A stretch of 64,000 nt of DNA from Acidovorax sp. 210-6 (GTDB taxonomy: Bacteria; Pseudomonadota; Gammaproteobacteria; Burkholderiales; Burkholderiaceae_C), in NCBI RefSeq assembly GCF_010020825.1, contig NZ_JAACJE010000001.1:2728001-2792000 (forward strand), given 5' to 3'. Shown here in pieces: positions 33,967-42,144 of the stretch (within the stretch, counting starts at the first letter, position 1; each line of letters begins with the position of its first letter). Made by a program: the position numbers and the translations under genes. The notes beneath the pieces were generated by a model. That model made no database searches and was not told the origin of the DNA. It saw only the letters and a program-made list of their open reading frames with translations.

Positions 33967-35712
33967 TTACAGTTTTGTGGTCAGATCGACCACCCGGCCC
34001 ACCTCTTCCACGGTGGTGATGCCTTCCAGCACGCGGCGCAACCCGTCTTCGGCCATGGGCGCAAAACCATGCGCCATGGCGTGCGCGGTGAGTTCGCCCA
34101 AGGTAGCGTTGCGGGTGATCAGCTCGTCCAGCATGCTGTCCATGCGCAGCAGCTCCATGATGGCCAGCCGCCCCTTGTACCCCTGGAAGCCGCAGGCCTC
34201 GCAGCCGCCGTGGTGGGCACGGTACACCGTGCGCCCGACGGCGTGGGCACCGATGAGGCGGGCTTCGATGCTGCCCTCGGTGACCTGCACCTCCTCGCGG
34301 CAGTGCACGCACACACGCCGCACCAGGCGCTGGGCCACGATACCGATGATGTTGCCCGCCATCACCTCGGGAGAAACGCCCAGGTCCTTGATACGCTGAA
34401 AGCTGCGCAGCGCCGAGTTGGTGTGCAGCGTGGAGAACACCTGGTGGCCCGTCATGGCGGCGCGGAAGGCCATTTCGGCGGTGTCCTTGTCGCGCACCTC
34501 GCCCACCAGGATGATGTCCGGATCCTGGCGCATGAGCGAGCGCACGCCGTCGGAAAAGTCGATCTTGCTGCCGTCCGAGATGGAGGTCTGCCGGATACGC
34601 GTGATGGGGTACTCGACCGGGTCCTCCAGCGTCATGATGTTGACGCTTTCGTCGTTCATGTGGCTGAGCACCGAGTACAACGTGGTCGTCTTGCCCGAGC
34701 CCGTCGGGCCGGTCACCAGAATGATGCCCTCGGGCCGCGCCAGCATCAGGTCCAGCAGGTAGTACTGGTCTTCCGTCAGTCCCAGCTTTCTGTATTCGAC
34801 AATGCCGCGCTTGGCATCGAGCACGCGCAGCACGAAGTTTTCGCCATGGATGGTGGGCTGCACTGCGGCACGAAAGTCCACGCTGCGCCCGCCGATGGAC
34901 AGCGACACCCGCCCGTCCTGCGGCGCACGGCTCTCGGCAATGTTCATGCCTGCCACCAGCTTGAGGCGCACCAGCATGGCGTTCCAGTAGCGGCCATGCA
35001 GCACACGCACCTGGCGCAGCACGCCGTCGATGCGGTAGCGGATGCGCAGGAATTGGCCCTCGGGCTCGAAGTGGATGTCCGATGCGAGCTTGTGCACCCC
35101 ATCGGACAGCAGCGCGTCCACCAGGCGCACCACCGGATGGCTGTAGCCGCCCTGCCCTTGCGAGAGCGAGGCCATGTCGATCTGGCCGGTCTCGATCTCC
35201 TGGATGATGCCGTCGATGGACAGCTCATAGCCGTAGAACTGATCGATGGCGGCCAGCACATCGGCCGCACTGGCCAGGCGCCACGCGATGGACACCCCCA
35301 GCCCCACGTGCGCCCGAATCTGGTCGCCCGCAATGATGTCATTGGGCTTGGGGCTGGCCAGCACGAGCTTTTGCGTCTCGGCCTGGAACGACACCGGAAA
35401 CACCTGAAAGCGCAGGGCCATGGCCTTGGGCAGGCGCGCCAGCGCCTCCGGATCGGCCAGCACCGTCTGCAACTGGATGGTCTGCTGGCCCAGCGTCTGG
35501 CCCAGGGCCTCGCGCATGGCTTCTTCGGTGACAAAGCCCAGGGCGATCAGCGCATCGCCGAGCTGTTTACCGGTCTTGCGCTGCTCCAGCAGGGCGATCT
35601 GGATCTGGTCGGCCGACACCAGCCCCATGTGCTGGAGCCGGTCGCCCAGGCGCATGGGCGGCTGGCCTGTGGCCGGTGCGTTCGGCGCGGCAGCGGTCTG
35701 TGCGTCGCTCAT
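33967..35712 (-). CDS. GspE/PulE/MshE-like pilus assembly ATPase with MshEN domain
   Basis: 581-aa extension ATPase. N-domain: two tandem MshEN-type motifs, RLGDRLQHMGLVSADQIQIA (21-40) with LLEQ, and LGDALIALGFVTEEAMREAL (51-70); this domain binds c-di-GMP in Vibrio MshE. ATPase domain: Walker A GPTGSGKT (335-342), Asp box ILVGEVRD (401-408), His box STLHTNSA. A zinc motif is formed by C468/C471 and C504/C507. The start overlaps the TPR gene's stop (ATGA at 35709-35712). No PilT-like retraction ATPase is in the cluster. Confidence 0.93.
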   Translation of the reverse strand: MSDAQTAAAPNAPATGQPPMRLGDRLQHMGLVSADQIQIALLEQRKTGKQLGDALIALGFVTEEAMREALGQTLGQQTIQLQTVLADPEALARLPKAMALRFQVFPVSFQAETQKLVLASPKPNDIIAGDQIRAHVGLGVSIAWRLASAADVLAAIDQFYGYELSIDGIIQEIETGQIDMASLSQGQGGYSHPVVRLVDALLSDGVHKLASDIHFEPEGQFLRIRYRIDGVLRQVRVLHGRYWNAMLVRLKLVAGMNIAESRAPQDGRVSLSIGGRSVDFRAAVQPTIHGENFVLRVLDAKRGIVEYRKLGLTEDQYYLLDLMLARPEGIILVTGPTGSGKTTTLYSVLSHMNDESVNIMTLEDPVEYPITRIRQTSISDGSKIDFSDGVRSLMRQDPDIILVGEVRDKDTAEMAFRAAMTGHQVFSTLHTNSALRSFQRIKDLGVSPEVMAGNIIGIVAQRLVRRVCVHCREEVQVTEGSIEARLIGAHAVGRTVYRAHHGGCEACGFQGYKGRLAIMELLRMDSMLDELITRNATLGELTAHAMAHGFAPMAEDGLRRVLEGITTVEEVGRVVDLTTKL

Positions 35713-37283
35713 TGCGTCCACAGCTCCTGCAGTTCGTCGATGCGCCGCTCCACGGCACGCACGGGCACGCCCGATGCCCCGGACGCCCCCTGTTGCAGCG
35801 CCTGGCGGTACATGCGCAAGGCCTCCTCGTAGCGCCGCGCCTGGTCCAGCGCCACGGCCAGGTTGTAGGCATAGGCCGCATGGCCGGGGGCGAGCGACTG
35901 CGCCAGCGTCAGCGGCCCCAGGGCCTCGGGCCAGCGCCCCTGGCGGCCCAGCAGGTTGCCCAGCGCGGCCTGCGCAGCCGCGTCGCGCGGGCGGGACTGC
36001 ACCCATTCCTGCAGGCGGCTTTCTGCCGTGGCGGGGTCGGAATCGGACAGGATGGCCAGCATGCCGGTGCGGGCGGTGTCGTTGTCGGGCCAGATCTGCA
36101 GGCTGCGCTGGTAGGCGGCCCAGGCGGCCTCATGCTGGCGCTGGCGGTGCAGGGACACAGCCAGGCCCAAGGTAGCGTCAGGGTCGTCAGGGCGCTCGGC
36201 CAGCACCTGCTGGTACAGCGCCTGGGCCTTGGCCGCATCCCCCTGGCGCAGGGCGGCCCAGGCCGCCTGCAACTGCGCCTGGGCCTGCGAGCGCACCAGT
36301 TGCGCCGCAACGGCGCTGGCGGCGGGGCCTGCCGGGGCTGCCGGGGCTGCCGCCTCAGCGGCCACCTTGGTGGCAGCGCGGCGCCTTGGCTCGGGCGCAG
36401 GTGCCTCGGCAGCCTGCGGACCAGGCTCCGCCTGGCTGGGCGATGGGGGTACAGAGGCGGCCTGGGGCACCGGATCTGCGCGATCGACCCGTGGTGCGGT
36501 GGCCGGCTTCGCCGGTACCGAGGGCGCTGGGACTTGTGTGGCGGCGGGTGTCGCCAGCGGGGCGGCTGCAGGCACCGGCGCGGCGGCATCCACCTGAGCC
36601 ACGGAAGGCACGGCTGCGTCAGCCGCGGCAGAGCCAGGCGCCTCGGGCGCTTCGGCCAGCGAGGCCGCCTCCATCGGCGCAGCCACTTCGCCCTGGGCGC
36701 TGGCGGGTTCGGGGGCGGTGGATGGAGCCATGCCCGTGGGCATCAGCCCAGGGCGCTGCTGCGACATCCAGTACTGCCAGCCCAGCCAGGACAGCACCGC
36801 CAGCGCCATGCCGGCGAGCAGCCCCCACACCATGCGACGTCCCCGCGCGCCCTTGGGTTGCGCTGGCGCCGCTGCGCCGACCATGGCCTGCGCCGCCTCG
36901 CGCGCCGCCATGGGCGCCTTGGCTGGGGCCGCAGCCGAGGCAGAGGCGGCACCAGTGGTCACAGTGGAAGTCGCTGCCGTACGCGCCAAGGCCTCAGGCG
37001 CAGCCGGGGGAGAAGGCACCGCAGGTGCGGGTTTGGTGGCCGCGGTAGGCTGCGCGGTGGCCTCGGTAGCCGCGGGGGAGGCGCTCGGAGCGGCGGGCTC
37101 CATCGCCTCGGCACGCTCTGGCGCCGGGGCCAGCGTCAACTCCAGCCCTGCGGGTGTAGCGGGCGCCGCTGGCTCCGCGGCGGGCGCCTGTGCGGCCACC
37201 GGCAACACAGCAGGAGGATCGGCGGGTTCCAGCGCCAGAGACTTGTTCTGGCTGCGCTGCAGGGCTTCGAGCAAGAGGCTCAT
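35709..37283 (-). CDS. MshN-like TPR membrane protein
   Basis: 524 aa. N-terminal MSLLLEALQRSQNKSLAL is a conserved short cytoplasmic start in such clusters. An Ala/Pro-rich low-complexity region follows, one membrane helix lies at 151-169, then a long Ala/Pro-rich periplasmic linker (about 170-325) and about four TPRs (330-500; for example AWAALRQGDAAKAQALYQQV). It probably helps secretin or pilus assembly in the periplasm, as MshN or PilF-like proteins do. It overlaps the secretin gene's stop by four bases. Confidence 0.78.
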   Translation of the reverse strand: MSLLLEALQRSQNKSLALEPADPPAVLPVAAQAPAAEPAAPATPAGLELTLAPAPERAEAMEPAAPSASPAATEATAQPTAATKPAPAVPSPPAAPEALARTAATSTVTTGAASASAAAPAKAPMAAREAAQAMVGAAAPAQPKGARGRRMVWGLLAGMALAVLSWLGWQYWMSQQRPGLMPTGMAPSTAPEPASAQGEVAAPMEAASLAEAPEAPGSAAADAAVPSVAQVDAAAPVPAAAPLATPAATQVPAPSVPAKPATAPRVDRADPVPQAASVPPSPSQAEPGPQAAEAPAPEPRRRAATKVAAEAAAPAAPAGPAASAVAAQLVRSQAQAQLQAAWAALRQGDAAKAQALYQQVLAERPDDPDATLGLAVSLHRQRQHEAAWAAYQRSLQIWPDNDTARTGMLAILSDSDPATAESRLQEWVQSRPRDAAAQAALGNLLGRQGRWPEALGPLTLAQSLAPGHAAYAYNLAVALDQARRYEEALRMYRQALQQGASGASGVPVRAVERRIDELQELWTQ

Positions 37284-39106
37284 GGGCGGCCTCCGGGCAG
37301 GGGCTCCGGCTCCACGGGCGCTGGCTTCATGCGCTCGGGCATGGGGCGCAGGGCTTCGCTGAGGTGCGGCTCAAAAGGCTGGTGATCTCCTGTGAGGCTG
37401 GCGCTCGATACCACCGTGGGCCGCAGGAAGATGACCAGCTCGCTCTTGCTGCTGGCCTTTTTCTTGTACTTGAACAACTCCCCCAGGCCCGGCACGCTGC
37501 CGATGCCAGGCGTCTGGTCCGTGGTGCCGGACACATCGTCGCGCATCAGGCCACCCAGCACGGCTGTATCGCCCGAGCGCACCTTGATGACAGACTCCAT
37601 CTCGCGCGTCTGGATCTGCGGAATGCGGCTGCTGATTTCCGACACATTGATGCCGTCGTTGCGCGCCTGGGCCAGGTAGATGGGCACGGCCGGGTCGTCC
37701 ACATAGCTGACCACCCGCGAAAGCGTGGGCCGCAGAATCAAGGTGACCTCGTCGCCCTCGCCCACCTGGGGCATGACGCTCATGACCAGCCCCACCGACA
37801 CCGTGTTGGGCGTGGATGTGAGCGTGAACGTGGGCGCCGAACCGGCCGAGCCCGGCGTGTAATTGGCCGACAGCGTGAAATAGACCAGGTCCTCGGTCAC
37901 CTTGAGCAAGGCCGCCTGGTTGTTGAGCGCGCTGATCTTGGGGCTGGAGAGCACCTTGGTGTTGCCGAAGGATTCGAGCAGGCGCAACGCCGTGAACAAC
38001 TGCATGGTGCTGTTGGCGCCGATGCGGGTGTACTTGGGCGTGAAGTTGGTCATGCTGGGGATAACGCCGCTGACCGGCACGCCCGAGGGCAGAACCGAGC
38101 CCGCAGGGCCGACCTGCAGCAGGGGCAGGCCATTGCGCACCACGGTCCAGTTGATGCCCTGCTGGTACTCGTCAGACAGGTTGACCTCGACGATGGTGGC
38201 CTCGATCATCACCTGGCGGCCCGCGCTCTTCATGACGCGATCGATGAACTCGCGCACGCGCATGTGCTGGCGGTAGGTGGCGCGCACGGAGATGACGCCC
38301 GTTTCCGGGTTGGCGATCACGGAGGCCGACTCCCGGAACCGCGCGGGCGCCGGGGCGGGCGTCACCGGCGCCGCAGCCCCGGCAGGCGCCGAAGCTGCGG
38401 GCGCAGGCGCAGGCGCAGGTGCCGCTGCCGGTGCTGCAGCCTCTCCCCCCTCAGGAATGATCTTGTCGGTTTCGCGCAGCAGATCGCGGATGTTCTGGGT
38501 CAGCGTTTCCCAGAAGCGGTTGTGGGAGTTGTTGGTCAGTGTGCTGTTGGAGCTGTTGCCCGCACCGCCCCCGCTGCCACCGCGCGCAATGCTGGTGCTG
38601 GCACCGATCTCGCTGCGCGCCTCGCGCGCCACATTGAGGTAGTCCACCCGGTAGTGGCGCAGCACAGGCGCATCGGGCATGACGAACAGGTTGCGCCCCT
38701 CCATCTCGTAGCGCATGTTCACTTGCAGGGCGGCGCGGTCCAGGATTTCGGGCAGGGTCTGGTCGATGGCGTTCATGCTCACCGTGCCGGCCAGGTCAGG
38801 GTGCACGTCCAGATTCAGGCGCGCATCGCGCGCGATGGCGAACAGCAGGCTGCGGATGTCCACGTTGTGCACGCTGACGGAAAACACGTCGGCCTTGGCC
38901 CGCGCGGTGCTGGGCGGGGGCGGCAGCAGGGGCGCATCCACCAGCGCGGGGGGCTGTCCCTGCGCCGCAGCCTGGGGCCGCAGGTGGCCTGCCCCGGGCG
39001 CAGGTGCGTTGCTGGCGCAGGCCGTCAGGCCCAGAGCCAGCAGCAGTACCAAGGGTCGCAGACGTCCTGTGGAATTCAGGGGAGAAATCGGGTTTGCACA
39101 CTTCAT
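37280..39106 (-). CDS. MshL/GspD-like outer-membrane secretin (lipoprotein)
   Basis: 608 aa. Signal peptide with lipobox LTAC (C30), so probably a lipoprotein secretin that inserts without a pilotin. N0-like domain about 76-130 (FSVSVHNVDIRSLLFAIARD), an Ala/Pro-rich linker about 215-260, one N-domain with FRESASVIANPETGVISVRA, then the secretin core from about 310 with VEVNLSDEYQQGINW, LLESFGNTKVLSSPKISALNNQ and the gate/beta-lip region, ending VLGGLMRDDV-PGLGELFKYKKK-LVIFLRP. It forms the outer-membrane channel. It overlaps the ATPase gene upstream by ATGA. Confidence 0.92.
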   Translation of the reverse strand: MKCANPISPLNSTGRLRPLVLLLALGLTACASNAPAPGAGHLRPQAAAQGQPPALVDAPLLPPPPSTARAKADVFSVSVHNVDIRSLLFAIARDARLNLDVHPDLAGTVSMNAIDQTLPEILDRAALQVNMRYEMEGRNLFVMPDAPVLRHYRVDYLNVAREARSEIGASTSIARGGSGGGAGNSSNSTLTNNSHNRFWETLTQNIRDLLRETDKIIPEGGEAAAPAAAPAPAPAPAASAPAGAAAPVTPAPAPARFRESASVIANPETGVISVRATYRQHMRVREFIDRVMKSAGRQVMIEATIVEVNLSDEYQQGINWTVVRNGLPLLQVGPAGSVLPSGVPVSGVIPSMTNFTPKYTRIGANSTMQLFTALRLLESFGNTKVLSSPKISALNNQAALLKVTEDLVYFTLSANYTPGSAGSAPTFTLTSTPNTVSVGLVMSVMPQVGEGDEVTLILRPTLSRVVSYVDDPAVPIYLAQARNDGINVSEISSRIPQIQTREMESVIKVRSGDTAVLGGLMRDDVSGTTDQTPGIGSVPGLGELFKYKKKASSKSELVIFLRPTVVSSASLTGDHQPFEPHLSEALRPMPERMKPAPVEPEPLPGGRP

Positions 39107-40665
39107 GACGGCACCCGTTCGGGGTAGGTTTCCTCGCGCACGCGCACCAGGGAGCGCGGCAAGGGTTTGTGGGTCTTCAGGGCGTCGGGCCATTTTTGCA
39201 GGTTTTGCATCGCCTGCGCCCGGCTGGCGTAGCGCCCCGCGTACACGGCCCACAGGCCCACCATCTTGGTTTTGTCCTTGTGGCCGGGGTAGGCACGGTC
39301 CTGCACCCACACCTCGGCACCGGCCTGTCGCGCCAGCTCCAGCAAGCGCAGTGCCCCGGCGGCGCTGTCGGACAAGCCCGTCTGCAAAACCCAGAAATCC
39401 TGCGCCGGGTCGTCGAACACCGCGCGGGTTTGCAACACGGCCTCGCGCAGCGCGGGCGACACATCGGCGTAGCGCTGCTCCAAGGTGTCCTGCAAAGGCT
39501 TGGGAATCGCTGCAGGGTCGGGCCGCTCGATCACGGCGGGCACGGTGGGCGACCCAAGGGCAGCGACCACCGAGGCCGCCCCAGCGGGAGCCACCGGTGC
39601 GGCGTCGGCAGGAAGCACCGGCGTGACCACGGGCGCCGCCACGGAGGCTGGGCTCTGCGGCACCACGGGCGCAGGCGCCGACTGCACCGCTTGCGGAACC
39701 GCCGCGCTCCCCCCGCCTGCAGCGGGGGCACGCTGGCCCAGGCCATAGCCCACGGCCACCCCGGCCCCCAGGCCTGCACCCGCCAGGGCCAGCCAGAGCA
39801 AGGCACGGCGCCAGGGCACAGCGGCCGCGGGCGCCTTGCGACCGGCAGCGCCACCACCCTGGACTTCAGCGACGGCCATGCGCACATGCGCACGCTCGAC
39901 CTGGCGCGCACCCTGGGCAAAGGCCGCCAGCAAGGCCTTGTCGGCCAACAGGTGGATGGCGCGGATGCGCCCGCCCGAGGCGTCGGTCAGTTCGCGCAGC
40001 GCGCGCGGCTCGAACAGCGCCCCGCCCTGCCAGCCCGCCCGGCGCAGGCGGTGCTCGATGTAGGCCGCCGCATCGGGGCCGTTCAGGGGTTGCAGCTCAA
40101 AGCGGTGCACCACCCGGTCGCGCACCTGGCGCAGCTTGGGCAGGGCCAACAGCGTGTCCAGCTCGGGCTGGCCGAAGAGCACGATCTGCAGCAGCTTGTG
40201 CTGGGCCGTTTCCAGGTTGGACAGGAGCTTGATCTCCTCCAACGATTCGGGCGGCATGGCCTGCGCCTCGTCGATGAGCACCACCGCGCGCCGCCCCTGG
40301 GCGTGGCGCTGCAACAGAGCCTCCTGGATGGTCAGCACCAGGGGCTGACCCACGACAGGGGGCTGCAGACCCCAATCTGCAATCAGGGATTGCAGGATTT
40401 CTCGCGGACCGAACGAGGGGTTGGCCAGATAGACCAGATCGACCTGATCGCGCGGCAGGCGCTCGGCCAGCATGCGGCACAGCATGGTTTTGCCGCTGCC
40501 GACCTCCCCCACCACCACGACGATGCCGTCTTCATCGAGCACCGCGTGGTGCAAGGCATCCAGGATGGCACCGCGCGCCTGTCCCTCGAAAAAGAACTTT
40601 CCGTTTGGCGTGATGCCAAACGGCGCCTCACCCAAGCGGAAGTGTTCAAGGTAGAGGGATGACAA
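39103..40665 (-). CDS. MshM/GspA (ExeA)-like AAA ATPase with SPOR-like C-terminus
   Basis: 520 aa. N-terminal AAA: YLEHFRLGEAPFGITPNGKF, Walker A GEVGSGKT (53-60), Walker B VVLIDEAQ (128-135), GQPELD sensor region. Membrane helix 288-310, Ala/Pro-rich linker, and a C-terminal segment (about 424-505: FWVLQTGLSDS and VYAGRYASRAQAMQNL) that looks like a SPOR peptidoglycan-binding domain rather than the usual PG_binding_1. GspA-type proteins help the secretin cross peptidoglycan. The only suitable start is TTG at 40665, which may lower expression. It is the first gene of the cluster. Confidence 0.87.
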   Translation of the reverse strand: MSSLYLEHFRLGEAPFGITPNGKFFFEGQARGAILDALHHAVLDEDGIVVVVGEVGSGKTMLCRMLAERLPRDQVDLVYLANPSFGPREILQSLIADWGLQPPVVGQPLVLTIQEALLQRHAQGRRAVVLIDEAQAMPPESLEEIKLLSNLETAQHKLLQIVLFGQPELDTLLALPKLRQVRDRVVHRFELQPLNGPDAAAYIEHRLRRAGWQGGALFEPRALRELTDASGGRIRAIHLLADKALLAAFAQGARQVERAHVRMAVAEVQGGGAAGRKAPAAAVPWRRALLWLALAGAGLGAGVAVGYGLGQRAPAAGGGSAAVPQAVQSAPAPVVPQSPASVAAPVVTPVLPADAAPVAPAGAASVVAALGSPTVPAVIERPDPAAIPKPLQDTLEQRYADVSPALREAVLQTRAVFDDPAQDFWVLQTGLSDSAAGALRLLELARQAGAEVWVQDRAYPGHKDKTKMVGLWAVYAGRYASRAQAMQNLQKWPDALKTHKPLPRSLVRVREETYPERVPS

Positions 40666-40790
40666 GGCAAATTCTTTTCAGATCAATGGTTTATGCGCAA
40701 TTCTTGAAAATGATAGTGCATTCAACCCAGGCACAGGTCGATATGTAACCCTTTGTTTGCCTTTGGTGTGGTGCGGACGCAAAAACAGTG

Positions 40791-42110
40791 TTATTTACGC
40801 TGCCAGACGGCAGCAAAGAAGCCGTCGGTCTGGTGGCGGTGCGGCCACAGGCGCACAAAGCGGCTGCCGGACTCGCCGCCGCTGCACAGGCTGGCGGCTT
40901 CGGGCACCTTGAGCTGGGCCAGCAGTTCGCCCGCATCCAGCGGCTCGAAATCGCGGTGGGCCTGGGTGAAAGCGTCGGCAATGGCCTCGTTTTCCTGCGG
41001 CAGCATGCTGCAGGTGGCATAGACCAGGCGCCCACCCGACTTGGGCAGGCGGGCGGCGCTCTCCAGGATGGCGGTCTGCTTGGCGACCAGCTCCTCCAGC
41101 GCCTGGGGCGACTGGCGCCACTTGAGGTCGGGGTTGCGGCGCAGCGTGCCCAGGCCGGAACAGGGGGCATCGACCAGCACGCGGTCGATCTTGCCCGCCA
41201 GGCGCTTGACGCGCTCGTCGCGCTCATGCGCGATGGCCGCAGGGTGCACGTTGGACAGCCCGCTGCGCGCCAGCCGGGGCTTGAGCGCGTCGAGGCGGTG
41301 GGCCGACACATCAAACGCGTACAAGCGCCCGGTGCTGCGCATGGTGGCGCCGATGGCCAGGGTCTTGCCCCCGGCACCGGCGCAGAAGTCCACCACCATT
41401 TCGCCGCGCTTGGCGTCCAGCAGCAGGGCCAGGAGCTGCGAGCCTTCGTCCTGTACCTCGATGGCGCCACGCTCGAACGCGGGCAGCTTGGTCAGCGCGG
41501 GTTTGCCCTGCACGCGCAGGCCCCAGGGAGAATATGGTGTTGCTACGGTTTTGATAGCTGCTTGCGCAAGCTCCTTCTGCACCAGCTCGCGTTTTTCCTT
41601 CAAAACGTTGACGCGCAGGTCCAGCGGCGCGCTGGTGGACAAGGCCTGCACCATGGGCCAGAACTCCGCGCCCAGCTGTGCCTTAAGCGGCTCCACCAGC
41701 CATTCGGGCAGGTTGTGGCGGTGGCGCTCCATCAGGTCGTCCTGGGAGATCGCATCGCACTGGTCCAGCCACTGCTTTTCGCGCTCGTTCAGCGCGGACT
41801 TGAGGAAGTCACGCGGCCCGTGCTGGGCCTGCGGGTTGCTGCGGCGCGCCTCTTCGTCCTGCCAGTGGGCAAAGCCCAGGATGGCCAGGCGCCGCTCCTT
41901 GGGGCCGCTGCCCGAGGGCGCCAGGTGGTCGAACAGCAACTTTTTGCGCAGCACGGCATAGGCCGTTTCGGCCAGGGCGGCGCGCTCGCGCGGGCCGAGT
42001 TGGCGGTGGTCGCGAAAAAAGCGGGACACCACGGCGTCGGCCGGGTGCTCCAGGGTCAGGGTCAGGCGCACCAGTTCGGCGCAGGCTTGCAAAAGGGCGT
42101 TGGGATGCAT
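40791..42110 (-). CDS. rsmB: 16S rRNA (cytosine-967-C5)-methyltransferase
   Basis: SAM-dependent RNA m5C methyltransferase, 439 aa. NusB-like N-domain (about 1-140), SAM-binding VDFCAGAGGKTLAIG, catalytic motif IV VDAPCSGLGTLRRNPDLKW and motif VI ATCSMLPQENE with the nucleophilic Cys. Residues 182-190 (AQAAIKTVA) are encoded by a family A repeat core in frame, in the linker before the methyltransferase domain. Its 3' end is 125 bases from the pilus cluster's first codon, and this relatively A/T-rich gap must hold the cluster promoter; I cannot name a clear -35/-10. Confidence 0.95.
   Translation of the reverse strand: MHPNALLQACAELVRLTLTLEHPADAVVSRFFRDHRQLGPRERAALAETAYAVLRKKLLFDHLAPSGSGPKERRLAILGFAHWQDEEARRSNPQAQHGPRDFLKSALNEREKQWLDQCDAISQDDLMERHRHNLPEWLVEPLKAQLGAEFWPMVQALSTSAPLDLRVNVLKEKRELVQKELAQAAIKTVATPYSPWGLRVQGKPALTKLPAFERGAIEVQDEGSQLLALLLDAKRGEMVVDFCAGAGGKTLAIGATMRSTGRLYAFDVSAHRLDALKPRLARSGLSNVHPAAIAHERDERVKRLAGKIDRVLVDAPCSGLGTLRRNPDLKWRQSPQALEELVAKQTAILESAARLPKSGGRLVYATCSMLPQENEAIADAFTQAHRDFEPLDAGELLAQLKVPEAASLCSGGESGSRFVRLWPHRHQTDGFFAAVWQRK
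41540..41567 (+). repeat. Family A repeat core (copy g), in frame inside rsmB
   Basis: Plus strand TTGCTAC, seven bases, ATAGC, five bases, GCGC: consensus copy. The rsmB frame reads the complement as AQAAIKTVA. Confidence 0.85.
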
Positions 42111-42144
42111 GGGTGGGATTGTCCCACCCTTGGGGCTGAGCAGG

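Noticed and set aside
33214-35832. 872-residue plus-strand open frame opposite the MshE/MshG genes
   Set aside because: It is an antisense shadow: composition is His/Gln/Arg-rich without motifs, and both minus-strand genes are well supported.
40693-40720. A twelfth family A repeat in the promoter region of the pilus cluster
   Set aside because: It has GCGCAA and a later ATAG, but the arms are misplaced by about two bases and most core positions do not match.
40666-40790. Sigma-54 or sigma-70 promoter for the pilus cluster
   Set aside because: No GG-N10-GC pair with correct flanks, and TTGAAT lacks a suitable -10 at 16-18 bases; too weak to list.
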